A DNA stretch of 45,747 nucleotides from positions 1-45,747 of the forward strand of contig NZ_BJDP01000013.1 of the NCBI RefSeq assembly GCF_005405205.1. The letters run 5' to 3'. Positions 7,785-16,351 of this stretch are shown piece after piece. Each line of letters starts with the position of its first letter. Position 1 is the first letter of the stretch. The notes under the pieces are model-generated. The model ran no database searches. It saw nothing but the letters and a program-made list of their open reading frames with translations, and was not told the origin of the DNA. The position numbers and the translations under genes are program-made. This stretch comes from Enterococcus pingfangensis (GTDB lineage: Bacteria > Bacillota > Bacilli > Lactobacillales > Enterococcaceae).

Positions 7785-8011
7785 AATATTGTTGCTTGGA
7801 AGAGGAGTAGTAGAAACGAACGCATTTTAGAGAGCGCACGGTGCTGGAAGTGGGTATGCGGGACATTCGAACTTACCTTGGAGCATGATCGATTGATCCG
7901 GCTAGAGACCGTTATTTCTTTTGAGGTCTGTTTTCTGGCAGATAAAAATAGGTGGTACCACGTTAATTACGTCCTATGAAAGTTTCTTTGAGCTTTCGTA
8001 GGACTTTTTTT
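7785..8011 (+). promoter_or_regulatory. Leucine T-box leader of leuS
   Basis: A tRNA-sensing attenuator. The specifier codon CTT (Leu) is at 7872-7874, followed by A and, six bases after the codon, GAGC; the methionine T-box of this window shows the same spacing around ATG. The T-box core GGTGGTACCACG is at 7951-7962, and its TGGT can pair with the ACCA end of uncharged tRNA-Leu. A terminator follows at once. When tRNA-Leu is uncharged, readthrough into leuS is expected. Left boundary approximate. Confidence 0.93.
7971..8011 (+). terminator. leuS T-box terminator
   Basis: GTCCTATGAAAG (7971-7982) pairs with CTTTCGTAGGAC (7993-8004) over 12 bp and is followed by seven T. Its 5' arm begins nine bases after the T-box core, as needed for a competing antiterminator. 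Confidence 0.92.
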
Positions 8012-8012
8012 G

Positions 8013-8085
8013 CTAGGTCCGCTTCAGCCCGGCTTTTTGCTGTAAAGTTAGCTGAGTGCTGAAGTTAAGACCGTTTTTCCTAGTT
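8013..8085 (+). promoter_or_regulatory. Second hairpin between the T-box terminator and leuS
   Basis: GGTC (8016-8019) and GCTTCAGC (8021-8028) can pair with GCTGAAGT (8058-8065) and GACC (8069-8072), followed by GTTTTT. The outer bases CTAGG/CCTAG (8013-8017/8079-8083) can also pair. It is not part of the known T-box fold; its role is unknown. The remaining 80 bases to leuS show only the ribosome site. Confidence 0.5.
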
Positions 8086-8166
8086 TGAAAAATGATTTTT
8101 GGAACCTGGGTTAGCTGTCAATTCTATATCATCAAAAAATAAGTTTATCTAAGTAGGAGGAACAAC

Positions 8167-10680
8167 ATGAGTTACGATCACAAAGCGATTGAAAAAAAAT
8201 GGCAAAAATATTGGGCAAAACATAATGTTTTCAATACCCAAGATGACCCTGAAAAACCAAAATTTTATGCATTGGATATGTTTCCTTATCCATCTGGACA
8301 AGGCTTGCATGTAGGCCATCCAGAAGGTTATACGGCAACGGATGCAATTTCACGGATGAAACGCGCGCAAGGGTATAATGTCTTGCATCCAATGGGCTGG
8401 GATGCGTTTGGTCTGCCTGCAGAACAATATGCATTGGACACAGGAAATGATCCAGCAGAATTTACTAAGAAAAATATCGAAACATTCAAACGCCAAATCA
8501 ACTCATTAGGATTCAGCTATGATTGGAATCGTGAACTGAATACGACGGATCCTGAATATTATAAATGGACACAATGGATCTTCGAACGGATGTATGAAAA
8601 AGGTTTGGCTTATGAAGCCGAAGTTCCAGTCAACTGGGTACCTGAATTAGGAACCGTTATTTCAAATGAAGAAGTAATCGATGGCAAGAGCGAACGAGGC
8701 GGCTATGACGTGATCCGCAAACCAATGCGTCAATGGATGTTGAAGATCACCGCTTATGCGGATCGTTTGTTGGATGATTTAGAGACCGTTGATTGGCCGG
8801 AAAGCATCAAAGAAATGCAACGAAATTGGATCGGCCGTTCTGTCGGTGCAAACGTCAGCTTCAAAATCGAAGGCAGCACGGAAACATTTACTGTTTTCAC
8901 GACCCGTCCGGATACTTTATTCGGTGCAACGTATGCGGTCATGGCACCAGAATTGGCTTTAGTTCAAAAAATTACTACTGCTGAACAAAAAGCCGCGGTA
9001 GATGCCTATATCGAAGAGGCATCAAAAAAATCTGAATTGAACCGAACAGATTTAGCAAAAGAAAAAACAGGAGTCTTTACCGGCGCATATGCGATCAATC
9101 CGGTTAATGGTGAAAAAATGCCGATCTGGATCGGCGATTATGTCCTAGCTTCTTATGGAACTGGGGCGATCATGGCAGTTCCTGCCCATGATGAACGCGA
9201 TTATGAATTTGCTAAAACATTTGGTTTGCCGATCATCCCCGTCCTTGAAGGCGGCGATATCGAAAAAGCAGCCTTTACCGGCGACAGTGTGCATATCAAT
9301 TCTGAATTTTTAGACGGCTTGAACAAACAAGAGGCGATCGATAAAATGATTCCTTGGTTAGAAGAACATAATTGCGGGAAAAAAGAAATCAGCTACCGTT
9401 TGCGTGACTGGTTGTTCTCTCGTCAACGTTATTGGGGCGAACCAATTCCAGTCATCCACTGGGAAGACGGGACGACTGGCTTAGTTCCTGATTATGAATT
9501 GCCATTGGAATTACCAAAAATAACAGACATCAAACCAAGCGGGACCGGTGAATCACCATTAGCCAATATCGAAGAGTGGGTCAATGTAGTCGATCCGGTC
9601 ACTGGCAAAAAAGGTCGACGCGAAACCAATACTATGCCGCAATGGGCCGGCAGTTCATGGTATTACTTGCGCTTTATTGATCCTCACAACAAAGAAGCGT
9701 TGGCAGATTACGATAAATTAGAACGCTGGATGCCGGTTGATCTATATATCGGCGGAGCAGAACATGCCGTGCTGCATTTATTGTATGTTCGTTTCTGGCA
9801 TAAATTTTTATACGATATCGGTGTTGTTCCAACGAATGAACCGTTCCAAAAACTTTATAATCAAGGAATGATCCTAGGTCAAAGTTTCCGCGATAGCCGA
9901 GGAGCGCTAGTTCCAACCAATCAAGTAGAGAAGCGCGATGGTAAATGGTTCAACGTGGAAACTGGTGAAGAATTGGAAGAAGCACCGGCAAAAATGAGTA
10001 AATCATTGAAAAATGTCGTGAACCCTGACGATGTTGTTGAGCAATATGGGGCCGATACATTGCGGATGTACGAAATGTTCATGGGTCCATTGGATGCTTC
10101 GATCGCTTGGAGTGAAAACGGATTGGAAGGTTCGCGAAAATTCTTGGATCGGGTATGGCGTTTAATCGTTGACGAAGAAGGCAAGATGCGTGATCACATC
10201 ACGAATTTCAACGACGGTTCATTGACTAAAGTCTACAATCAAACAGTCAAGAAAGTAACGGAAGACATGGAGCAGTTGCATTTCAATACTGCAATTTCCC
10301 AACTGATGGTCTTCGTAAACGATGCTTATAAAGCAGAAGCGCTGACTTATGAATATGTCGAAGGTTTCGTACAATTGTTAGCACCAATCGCACCGCATGC
10401 CGCTGAAGAACTTTGGGCGATCTTAGGGCATGAGGGAGGCATTTCACATGTGGCTTGGCCAACTTACGACGAAGCGGCGTTAATCGAAAATGAGATCGAA
10501 GTGATCTTGCAAGTAAATGGAAAAGTCCGTTCAAAAGTAATGGTCGCTGTTGATTTAGCAAAAGACGAATTAGAAAAACTTGCGCTGGAAGATGAACTTA
10601 TCCAACGCAATATCGAAGGCAAAACGGTTCGTAAAGTGATCATTGTACCGAATAAATTGGTTAATATCGTAGCAAATTAA
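8167..10680 (+). CDS. leuS: Leucyl-tRNA synthetase LeuS
   Basis: Class I aminoacyl-tRNA synthetase charging tRNA-Leu in the cytosol. The HIGH signature is HVGH at residues 48-51, and the KMSKS loop is exactly KMSKS at 609-613. The editing domain lies between, with [24 protein letters not shown] is the usual zinc-region neighbour. The length is 837 residues. Compared with the Bacillus enzyme as I recall it (about 804), a stretch of about 30 residues before KMSKS is extra and sits where other bacteria carry the leucine-specific domain. The ATG follows AGGAGG by six bases. Transcription is governed by the T-box upstream; monocistronic, with its own terminator. Confidence 0.98.
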   Translation: MSYDHKAIEKKWQKYWAKHNVFNTQDDPEKPKFYALDMFPYPSGQGLHVGHPEGYTATDAISRMKRAQGYNVLHPMGWDAFGLPAEQYALDTGNDPAEFTKKNIETFKRQINSLGFSYDWNRELNTTDPEYYKWTQWIFERMYEKGLAYEAEVPVNWVPELGTVISNEEVIDGKSERGGYDVIRKPMRQWMLKITAYADRLLDDLETVDWPESIKEMQRNWIGRSVGANVSFKIEGSTETFTVFTTRPDTLFGATYAVMAPELALVQKITTAEQKAAVDAYIEEASKKSELNRTDLAKEKTGVFTGAYAINPVNGEKMPIWIGDYVLASYGTGAIMAVPAHDERDYEFAKTFGLPIIPVLEGGDIEKAAFTGDSVHINSEFLDGLNKQEAIDKMIPWLEEHNCGKKEISYRLRDWLFSRQRYWGEPIPVIHWEDGTTGLVPDYELPLELPKITDIKPSGTGESPLANIEEWVNVVDPVTGKKGRRETNTMPQWAGSSWYYLRFIDPHNKEALADYDKLERWMPVDLYIGGAEHAVLHLLYVRFWHKFLYDIGVVPTNEPFQKLYNQGMILGQSFRDSRGALVPTNQVEKRDGKWFNVETGEELEEAPAKMSKSLKNVVNPDDVVEQYGADTLRMYEMFMGPLDASIAWSENGLEGSRKFLDRVWRLIVDEEGKMRDHITNFNDGSLTKVYNQTVKKVTEDMEQLHFNTAISQLMVFVNDAYKAEALTYEYVEGFVQLLAPIAPHAAEELWAILGHEGGISHVAWPTYDEAALIENEIEVILQVNGKVRSKVMVAVDLAKDELEKLALEDELIQRNIEGKTVRKVIIVPNKLVNIVAN

Positions 10681-10700
10681 CCTCTTAGAATTAAATATAT

Positions 10701-10737
10701 GCTGGGGGCCTGTATTATCAAGGCTTCTAGCTTTTTT
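10701..10737 (+). terminator. leuS terminator
   Basis: GCTGGGGGCC (10701-10710) pairs with GGCTTCTAGC (10722-10731) including three or four G-T pairs, and is followed by six T. Confidence 0.82.
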
Positions 10738-10812
10738 ATTTTATTTTTAGTTTGAAATGAGGTAAGATAAGCAATTAAATAGAGTACTGAATTATCATGG
10801 GGGCTTTTTAGG

Positions 10813-11502
10813 ATGGCGAATAAAAAAATTACGGTCATGGCGGGGACACCGGTAGATACAGAAATGGGCTGCCGATTGTTGCAAGCAAATTTCACTTTGG
10901 ACCTCGATTCAATCGCTGTGGCGGATACACCTGAGAAACAAACCGTTTTCCAAACAAGTGATCCTGCGGTTCGCGCAAGGATCGTTAAGTCAATGATTGC
11001 GTCAGCCATTTCTCGCGGCAGCGAATTGATTTTTGTTTATTGCAACTCATTAAGCGCCACGGTAGACTTTGCAGCAATCTCGCATGAATTGCGGATCAAG
11101 ATTATTACACCATTCAAAGCATATCAGCAAACAGCCAAACAATGTAAAAGAGTCGGCTTGCTGACGGCCAATGCACAAGGAGCGTCAGGAATTGAAAAAG
11201 AGCTGGTACAAACGAATGAAGAGCTAAAACTTTATTCCATCAGCAATCTAGACTGGGTCAATAGTATCGAAAATAAAGAAGATGCAAAAACGATCTGCCA
11301 AAACTATGGACTGCCTGAATCAGTGCAGTTTTTTGAAACAAACAAAGTAGAAAAAATAATTTTCGGCTGTACTCATTTTCCATATTTCATGGAGGAGTAC
11401 CAAAGAATGACCGCGATAGAATGTCTGAGCCCGGATGAATACATGCTGGATGAAGTCGTTAAAGCGCTCGAACTTGCAAAAATAAAGACGGAAACTCTGT
11501 AA
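10813..11502 (+). CDS. Aspartate/glutamate racemase family protein
   Basis: A 229-residue protein with the two-cysteine layout of the Asp/Glu racemase superfamily: VYCNS near residue 77 and FGCTHFP near residue 181 supply the two thiol acid/bases. The early GTPVDT is an expected substrate-loop position. It could racemise glutamate or aspartate, or act on a hydantoin-like compound; the exact substrate is not readable. It faces murE tail to tail, which fits a supply of D-amino acids for peptidoglycan, but that is inference. GGGGG lies nine bases before the ATG. The gene has its own terminator overlapping its stop codon. Confidence 0.72.
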   Translation: MANKKITVMAGTPVDTEMGCRLLQANFTLDLDSIAVADTPEKQTVFQTSDPAVRARIVKSMIASAISRGSELIFVYCNSLSATVDFAAISHELRIKIITPFKAYQQTAKQCKRVGLLTANAQGASGIEKELVQTNEELKLYSISNLDWVNSIENKEDAKTICQNYGLPESVQFFETNKVEKIIFGCTHFPYFMEEYQRMTAIECLSPDEYMLDEVVKALELAKIKTETL

Positions 11503-11521
11503 ATAGTTACGGAGTTTTTTT
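11493..11521 (+). terminator. Terminator of the racemase-like gene
   Basis: AACTCTGTAA (11493-11502) pairs with TTACGGAGTT (11507-11516) with loop ATAG, then T to 11521. The stop codon TAA at 11500-11502 forms part of the stem. Confidence 0.88.
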
Positions 11522-11572
11522 GTAGTGAAGAAACTAACTTGTTTTGTTAGTGTGAAGAGTCGGTTTAAACGT

Positions 11573-11604
11573 AAAAAAGACCGTAGATCAGCGAGATCAC
11601 GGTC
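11573..11604 (-). terminator. murE terminator
   Basis: On the minus strand GACCGTGATC (11604-11595) pairs with GATCTACGGTC (11589-11579, one bulge) and is followed by six T. It lies about 48 bases after the murE stop. Confidence 0.85.
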
Positions 11605-11651
11605 GATGAATGAAATGAATTATTAGTAGTAATTTTTAAGTCAGGACAGAA

Positions 11652-13148
11652 TCACAGAGCAATGAATTTTTCAGCCAATTGATAATCGCCTTCATAAGGC
11701 AGATTTTCATCGTTGATAGTCATATATTGATCCGTTCCTTTTCCGGCTAAGACGATAGCGTCGTTAGGACCAGCAGCTTGGATCGCTGCTTGGATGGCTT
11801 TTTTACGATCGATTTCAAAGCGCACGTCCACCTGAGGATTTTTGATTCCTGCTTGGATCTCAGCAGCGATTTTTTGCGGATCTTCAAAGTTTGGATCATC
11901 GCTAGTCAAAATTGCGGTATTGGCGTATTCGCCGATGGCTTGGCCTAAGCCCGCGCGGCGAGATTCGGCTTTGTTCCCCGTTGATCCAGTGATAACTACG
12001 AGCGCACCAGCGGGATGCTGTTCTTTGGCGAACGCCAGCAACGATTTCATGCTTAAATAATTATGAGCGTAGTCGACGTAAATGTGAGCACCGTTTGATT
12101 TCAAGAGCAGATTCATCCGTCCAGGAACTAATGCTTCAGCTAATCCTTGTTGCCCGGCTTTTTGATCTGCCCCGACCAGCGCGCTGGCCAGTAAAGCGGC
12201 AGCGGCGTTTTCTTTGTTGAAGTCGCCGGCTAACAAGATCTCATACTGTCCATTTAAGGTGAGACGATCAGCTGAGCTTGTTAAGGAAAAGGTAAGCGGA
12301 TGTGCTAATGGCTGTACGCAGTAATCGGCTTGCTGATTTCCGTAGGTGATGACAGGAATATTTTTTTGTTTGGTTAATTCCAGCAAAAGATCAAAGTGAT
12401 CGATTTCGTGCTGCAAGATGACTTGCCGAGAATTAGCGACTAGCTGCCGTTTGCAATAGAAGTAATCTTCAAAAGTCGGATGTTCGATTGGCCCGATATG
12501 GTCGGGTGAAATATTAAGGAAAACTCCTACATCAAAAGTCAACCCGTAAACGCGGGCGACTTTATAAGCTTGGGAAGAAACTTCCATGATAAGATGGGTC
12601 ATTCCGTTTTCTACAGCTTCGGCCATCATCCGGTACAAGTCCAATGATTCCGGCGTCGTAAGTTTTGATTTGAAAAAAGTCACGCCGTCAACTGTCGTGT
12701 TCAATGTCGACAAAAGGGCGGTTTTTTGATTGGTAGTGATGTCCAAAATTTGTTTTGTGAAATAAGCAACGGTCGTTTTGCCTTTTGTGCCGGTGATCCC
12801 GATCAGTTTTAATTTTCTTTGGGGATAATCGTAAAAAGCCATACTCAAAACAGCCAGTGCTTTGCGAATATCCGTAACGATAATTGCTGCTTCGGCAGCG
12901 ACTTCGTAAGGCTGTTCCGCAAGATAACAAGTCAACCCTTTTTCCAAGGCTTGTTCTAGATAGCGTTGTTGAAAATTATTGCCTTTACAGAAAAAAAGCG
13001 TATCCGCATCTGCTTCACGTGAGTCGTAAGCGATTTTGTGAAAATTTTTGTCAAAAGGCACGGTCAACGTCCAACGCGTTGGCGTGATAAACTCCCGTAA
13101 AAGGTTTTCTTTTTCAAGGATCTGTTGGATTTGGGTAAGTGTCAGCAT
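11652..13148 (-). CDS. murE: UDP-MurNAc-tripeptide synthetase MurE, lysine type
   Basis: Adds the third stem amino acid to UDP-MurNAc-L-Ala-D-Glu using ATP in the cytosol. The 498 residues show the Mur ligase order: N-terminal domain, the ATP loop GITGTKGKTT at residues 117-126, EVSSQAYK in the middle domain where family members carry the carbamylated lysine, and the C-terminal domain. DDPNFEDP, near residue 405, stands where diaminopimelate enzymes carry DNPR, so L-lysine is the likely substrate. GGAGG stands eight bases before the ATG. A TATAAT at 13183-13178 on the minus strand lies just upstream. Divergent from the flippase gene. Confidence 0.95.
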   Translation of the reverse strand: MLTLTQIQQILEKENLLREFITPTRWTLTVPFDKNFHKIAYDSREADADTLFFCKGNNFQQRYLEQALEKGLTCYLAEQPYEVAAEAAIIVTDIRKALAVLSMAFYDYPQRKLKLIGITGTKGKTTVAYFTKQILDITTNQKTALLSTLNTTVDGVTFFKSKLTTPESLDLYRMMAEAVENGMTHLIMEVSSQAYKVARVYGLTFDVGVFLNISPDHIGPIEHPTFEDYFYCKRQLVANSRQVILQHEIDHFDLLLELTKQKNIPVITYGNQQADYCVQPLAHPLTFSLTSSADRLTLNGQYEILLAGDFNKENAAAALLASALVGADQKAGQQGLAEALVPGRMNLLLKSNGAHIYVDYAHNYLSMKSLLAFAKEQHPAGALVVITGSTGNKAESRRAGLGQAIGEYANTAILTSDDPNFEDPQKIAAEIQAGIKNPQVDVRFEIDRKKAIQAAIQAAGPNDAIVLAGKGTDQYMTINDENLPYEGDYQLAEKFIAL

Positions 13149-13177
13149 GTTGAGACCTCCAATATATAGTCTAGGCT

Positions 13178-13183
13178 ATTATA
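13178..13183 (-). promoter_or_regulatory. murE promoter -10 box
   Basis: TATAAT on the minus strand, 30 bases before the murE start codon. No convincing -35 at 16-18 bases. Confidence 0.6.
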
Positions 13184-13216
13184 GCATAGCTCAGTAAGAG
13201 AAAAAGTAAAGAGTGA

Positions 13217-13245
13217 TTGTCAGAAGCGTGATTTCGTTTTACTAT
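13217..13245 (+). promoter_or_regulatory. Promoter of the flippase gene
   Basis: TTGTCA (13217-13222), a 17-base spacer and TACTAT (13240-13245), 27 bases before the ATG. Confidence 0.75.
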
Positions 13246-13271
13246 AAAGATAACAAGTAAAGGAGAAGATT

Positions 13272-14909
13272 ATGGATAAATTCCGATCAAGCGAGCTTTC
13301 TTATCAAGAAAAAATGATCCAAGGATCGGCTTGGCTGTCAGTAGGCAATATCTTTTCACGACTGCTGGGTGCGATCTACATTATTCCATGGTATGCCTGG
13401 ATGGGAGAAAATGCCCGAGCCGCCAATGGATTGTTCAATATGGGCTACACGTTTTATGCATTGTTCATGATGATCTCCACAGCAGGCTTGCCGGGTGCGA
13501 TTGCCAAACAAGTCGCACGCTACAATTCAATGGGCGAATATCAGACTAGTCGGCGTTTATTTATCAAAGCGTTACAAGCGACCGCGATTTTAGGAATCTT
13601 CTTTGGCGGAGTCATGTTTTTGACCGCGCCTTTATTAGCCGGTTTATCCGGCGGCGGAGCGGCGCTGATCCCTGTGATCCAAGCGTTGAGTGTCGCCGTA
13701 GTCGCTTTTCCTTGCATGAGTGTCTTGCGCGGTTATTTTCAAGGACAGCAAGACATGCGGCCTTCAGCTATCTCGCAATTAGTTGAACAGGCGCTTCGTG
13801 TTTTGTATATGTTGTTAAGCGTCTTTATTATTATGAAAGTGATGAAAGGCGATTATTTGAGTGCCGTGATCCAATCGACCTTTGCCGCATCTTTTGGCAT
13901 GATCGGTTCTTACGGTGTATTGCTTTTTTATTGGTTCAAGGAACGTAAAATCAGTGACCAGCAATTGAAATACAGTTTGAACAAAGTGACGATCGATACG
14001 AAAAAATTATTATTCGAAACTGTCAGACAAGCGATCCCATTCATTTTGCTTGGCGGCGGGATCACGTTTTACAAACTGATCGATCAAGCGACGTTCATCC
14101 ATACAATGAAAGCGAATACGAATTACAGCCATGCTCAACTAGTAGATCTGTACGCGTTATTCAGTGCCAATCCCGATAAACTAACGATGGTCGTCGTGAC
14201 TTTAGGGACTTCGCTTGCATTAACGAGTTTGCCGATGCTGACAGAACTTTTTACGCAAAAACGCCGACCAGAGTTGGCTAAATTGGTGAATACCAACATC
14301 CAACTTTTTGCCTTTATTATGTTTCCCGCAGTTTCCGGTATGATTTTATTGGCGTATCCGTTGAATACAGTTTTTTATTCAGCCGATGCTTTAGGCAGTC
14401 GTGTACTGATTGCTGCTTGTTTGGCGGGATTTGTTTCAGCCCTGTTCATGATGGTATCCACTACATTGCAAGGAATTTCCCATAGTCGGATCGCAGTAAG
14501 GTATTGGCTGGCAGGACTGGTCTTAAAAGCGGTGATCCAAATTCCGCTGATCAAATTACTGGAGGTCTATGGTCCATTAGCGGCAACATTTATAGGACTG
14601 AGTCTGACCTCTGCCTTGTGTCTGTGGAAGTTGCGAAGAGTCGTTCAAGCAAATTACCGGCTGGCATTTCGTCGTTGCCTCTTGATTTTGATCTTAACGC
14701 TCTTGATGTTGGGAGTTGCTGTGATCGTGCGGCAAACAAGTTATCTGGTACTTGATCCTGCCGCCCGCTTTTCGGCCATGTTGATTTGCTTGCTGACAGC
14801 TGGGATTGGTGGAGCCGTTTATGTTTATCTGAGTTTGAAGCTGCGATTAGCAGATCAATTAGTCGGAGCGCAAGCAAGAAAATGGCGGCAACGTTTAAGG
14901 ATCAAATAA
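13272..14909 (+). CDS. murJ: Lipid II flippase of the MurJ/YtgP (SpoVB-like) family
   Basis: A 545-residue polytopic membrane protein of the MVF/PST exporter group, about 14 hydrophobic segments, length close to Bacillus YtgP. QGSAWLSVGNIFSRLLGAIYIIPW near the N terminus and the arginine- and lysine-rich tail are typical. YtgP-type proteins move lipid II across the membrane; with murE as the divergent neighbour this is the favoured role here, although other members export teichoic or capsular units. GGAG stands seven bases before the ATG. It has its own promoter and terminator. Confidence 0.85.
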   Translation: MDKFRSSELSYQEKMIQGSAWLSVGNIFSRLLGAIYIIPWYAWMGENARAANGLFNMGYTFYALFMMISTAGLPGAIAKQVARYNSMGEYQTSRRLFIKALQATAILGIFFGGVMFLTAPLLAGLSGGGAALIPVIQALSVAVVAFPCMSVLRGYFQGQQDMRPSAISQLVEQALRVLYMLLSVFIIMKVMKGDYLSAVIQSTFAASFGMIGSYGVLLFYWFKERKISDQQLKYSLNKVTIDTKKLLFETVRQAIPFILLGGGITFYKLIDQATFIHTMKANTNYSHAQLVDLYALFSANPDKLTMVVVTLGTSLALTSLPMLTELFTQKRRPELAKLVNTNIQLFAFIMFPAVSGMILLAYPLNTVFYSADALGSRVLIAACLAGFVSALFMMVSTTLQGISHSRIAVRYWLAGLVLKAVIQIPLIKLLEVYGPLAATFIGLSLTSALCLWKLRRVVQANYRLAFRRCLLILILTLLMLGVAVIVRQTSYLVLDPAARFSAMLICLLTAGIGGAVYVYLSLKLRLADQLVGAQARKWRQRLRIK

Positions 14910-14913
14910 AAAA

Positions 14914-14950
14914 ACTTCGACTCTGTTAAATAGAGCCGAAGTATTTTTTT
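14914..14950 (+). terminator. Flippase gene terminator
   Basis: ACTTCG-A-CTCT (14914-14924) pairs with AGAG-C-CGAAGT (14932-14942), followed by seven T at 14944-14950. Confidence 0.88.
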
Positions 14951-15150
14951 GCGCTCATTCAGACTTAAACAACCAAATTTTTCAAAAATCGTAGTCTAGA
15001 CTTCTTTACAAAAAGATTTCAATATTTCTGAAAATGATTTTTATAACACAAAAATAAAACAGTTCCAATTACTAGAAACGCTATAAACAGTGAGTTTTAT
15101 TTTGTAATCGAAAAAATTCCATATTTCAAAGTGACACACTTACGAGTGTT

Positions 15151-15180
15151 TTGTTACATTGTTTTATCGGATTGTAATAT
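15151..15180 (+). promoter_or_regulatory. Promoter of the LysM protein gene
   Basis: TTGTTA (15151-15156), an 18-base spacer and TAATAT (15175-15180). It leaves an untranslated leader of about 100 bases. The 200 bases before it (14951-15150) are AT-rich and show no gene. Confidence 0.6.
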
Positions 15181-15287
15181 ACTGTTACATGATTATTACC
15201 CATGAAATACAAAAGGATGATAAAGTATCTCTCGTAGTCAATAAGACAAAAGAAAAAGACAGAAGAAAATTCGGGGGAAATTACATA

Positions 15288-15887
15288 ATGAAATTAGGGA
15301 AAACAGTTCTTTTTAGTACAGTATTAGCAGCCGGTGCAGGATTAGCGATGGGTGCTACAGATGCACACGCTTCAGAAACATACACTGTTGAAGCAGGCGA
15401 TACTTTATCAAAAATTTCTCACAAGTTTGCTGGCAACGACAGCCTAGTTGATAAAATTGCTAAAGCAAATAAAATTTCGAACGTAAACATGATCTTTGCT
15501 GGTCAAGAATTAACAATTGACGGCGAAGCTAAAACAGAAACAACAGAAACAACTCAAGCAGCTCCTGCACAAGCAGCAGCAGTTCAAGAAACAGCAGTTC
15601 AAGAAACAACTCAAACAGCACCTGTACAAGAAACAGCTGCTCAAACAACAACTACAACCGCAGCAAGCACCAACTCAGCAAAAGAATGGATCGCACAACG
15701 CGAATCTAGCGGTTCTTACACAGCTACCAACGGTCAATACATCGGACGTTACCAATTATCAGCTTCATACTTGAATGGTGACTACTCTGCAGCAAACCAA
15801 GAACGTGTTGCTGACCAATATGTAACTTCTCGTTACGGCTCATGGGAAGGCGCGCAAGCTTTCTGGCAAGCAAACGGTTGGTACTAA
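15288..15887 (+). CDS. Secreted LysM protein with a C-terminal Apf/transglycosylase-like domain
   Basis: A 199-residue exported cell-wall protein. Residues 1-28 are a signal peptide ending HASE, probably cut after AHA. One LysM peptidoglycan-binding domain follows (TYTVEAGDTLSKISHKF to about residue 78), then a low-complexity linker of about 50 residues rich in Gln, Thr and Ala (repeats of VQET). The C-terminal 65 residues, from EWIAQRESSG to NGWY, resemble the aggregation-promoting-factor/IsaA-like domain, where the Glu of RESSG is the candidate catalytic acid. The ATG at 15288 is chosen because GGGGGAA is 8-10 bases upstream and a signal peptide follows at once. Confidence 0.88.
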   Translation: MKLGKTVLFSTVLAAGAGLAMGATDAHASETYTVEAGDTLSKISHKFAGNDSLVDKIAKANKISNVNMIFAGQELTIDGEAKTETTETTQAAPAQAAAVQETAVQETTQTAPVQETAAQTTTTTAASTNSAKEWIAQRESSGSYTATNGQYIGRYQLSASYLNGDYSAANQERVADQYVTSRYGSWEGAQAFWQANGWY

Positions 15888-15903
15888 AATTAAAATGAAT
15901 TCT

Positions 15904-15937
15904 AAGCTAAGATCCTTGTGATCTTAGCTTTTTTTTA
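15904..15937 (+). terminator. LysM gene terminator
   Basis: AAGCTAAGATC (15904-15914) pairs with GATCTTAGCTT (15920-15930) perfectly over 11 bp, then T to 15936. Confidence 0.93.
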
Positions 15938-15989
15938 TACTAAAAATTACCATCTAAACGGCTATTTTTAAAAATAAATGAAAAAAGTA

Positions 15990-16018
15990 TTGACAAAACC
16001 TATATTAAATGTGATTAT
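15990..16018 (+). promoter_or_regulatory. Promoter of the methionine T-box operon
   Basis: A perfect TTGACA (15990-15995), a 17-base spacer and GATTAT (16013-16018), directly before the T-box leader. Confidence 0.82.
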
Positions 16019-16024
16019 AGTGAA

Positions 16025-16303
16025 CAAATAATGAAGCTTTGAAGAGAAGAGTAACTGATAAGTAACGAGTACAGAGAACCCGGTCGGTGAAAAAGGGAAT
16101 TGTAAAAGTCAGTGAAGATGAACTCTGAGCAATTTGGTTTGTTCACGCAAACTAAACGGGAAGTGACCGATATATCACCGGGTATCAACTGGTACCGTTG
16201 AGGCATTATTCGCGAGGATAATGTAAATGAGGGTGGTAACGCGAAAACATTCGTCCCTTTATCTATTGCACTGGCAATAGGTAAAGGGATGGGTGTTTTT
16301 TTT
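16025..16303 (+). promoter_or_regulatory. Methionine T-box leader
   Basis: Specifier codon ATG at 16118-16120, followed by A and six bases later GAGC, in register with the leuS T-box. The core GGTGGTAACGCG is at 16232-16243; its TGGT matches the ACCA end of tRNA-Met. A strong terminator follows. Uncharged tRNA-Met should allow readthrough into the MetE-like gene, metNIQ, luxS and the dehydrogenase, since no other terminator is seen until 21343. Left boundary approximate. Confidence 0.93.
16254..16303 (+). terminator. Methionine T-box terminator
   Basis: TCCCTTTATCTATTGC (16254-16269) pairs with GCAATAGGTAAAGGGA (16274-16289) over 16 bp with loop ACTG, then eight T at 16296-16303. Confidence 0.93.
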
Positions 16304-16351
16304 GTTTTTCATCACCTTTTCTTAAAAGCTAAAAAATGGAGGAATTTTATT

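Noticed and set aside
11535-11550. CTAAC/GTTAG palindrome between the racemase-like gene and murE
   Set aside because: Only five base pairs between two good terminators; no function supported.
14951-15150. AT-rich intergenic stretch before the LysM promoter
   Set aside because: Searched for ORFs with ribosome sites and hairpins; nothing convincing.
15202-15237. Short ORF MKYKRMIKYLS in the leader of the LysM gene
   Set aside because: No ribosome site before it and no sign of attenuation; most likely chance.
16289-16351. Upstream in-frame ATG for the MetE-like protein
   Set aside because: It lies in the T-box terminator stem and lacks a ribosome site; family proteins begin near the later ATG.
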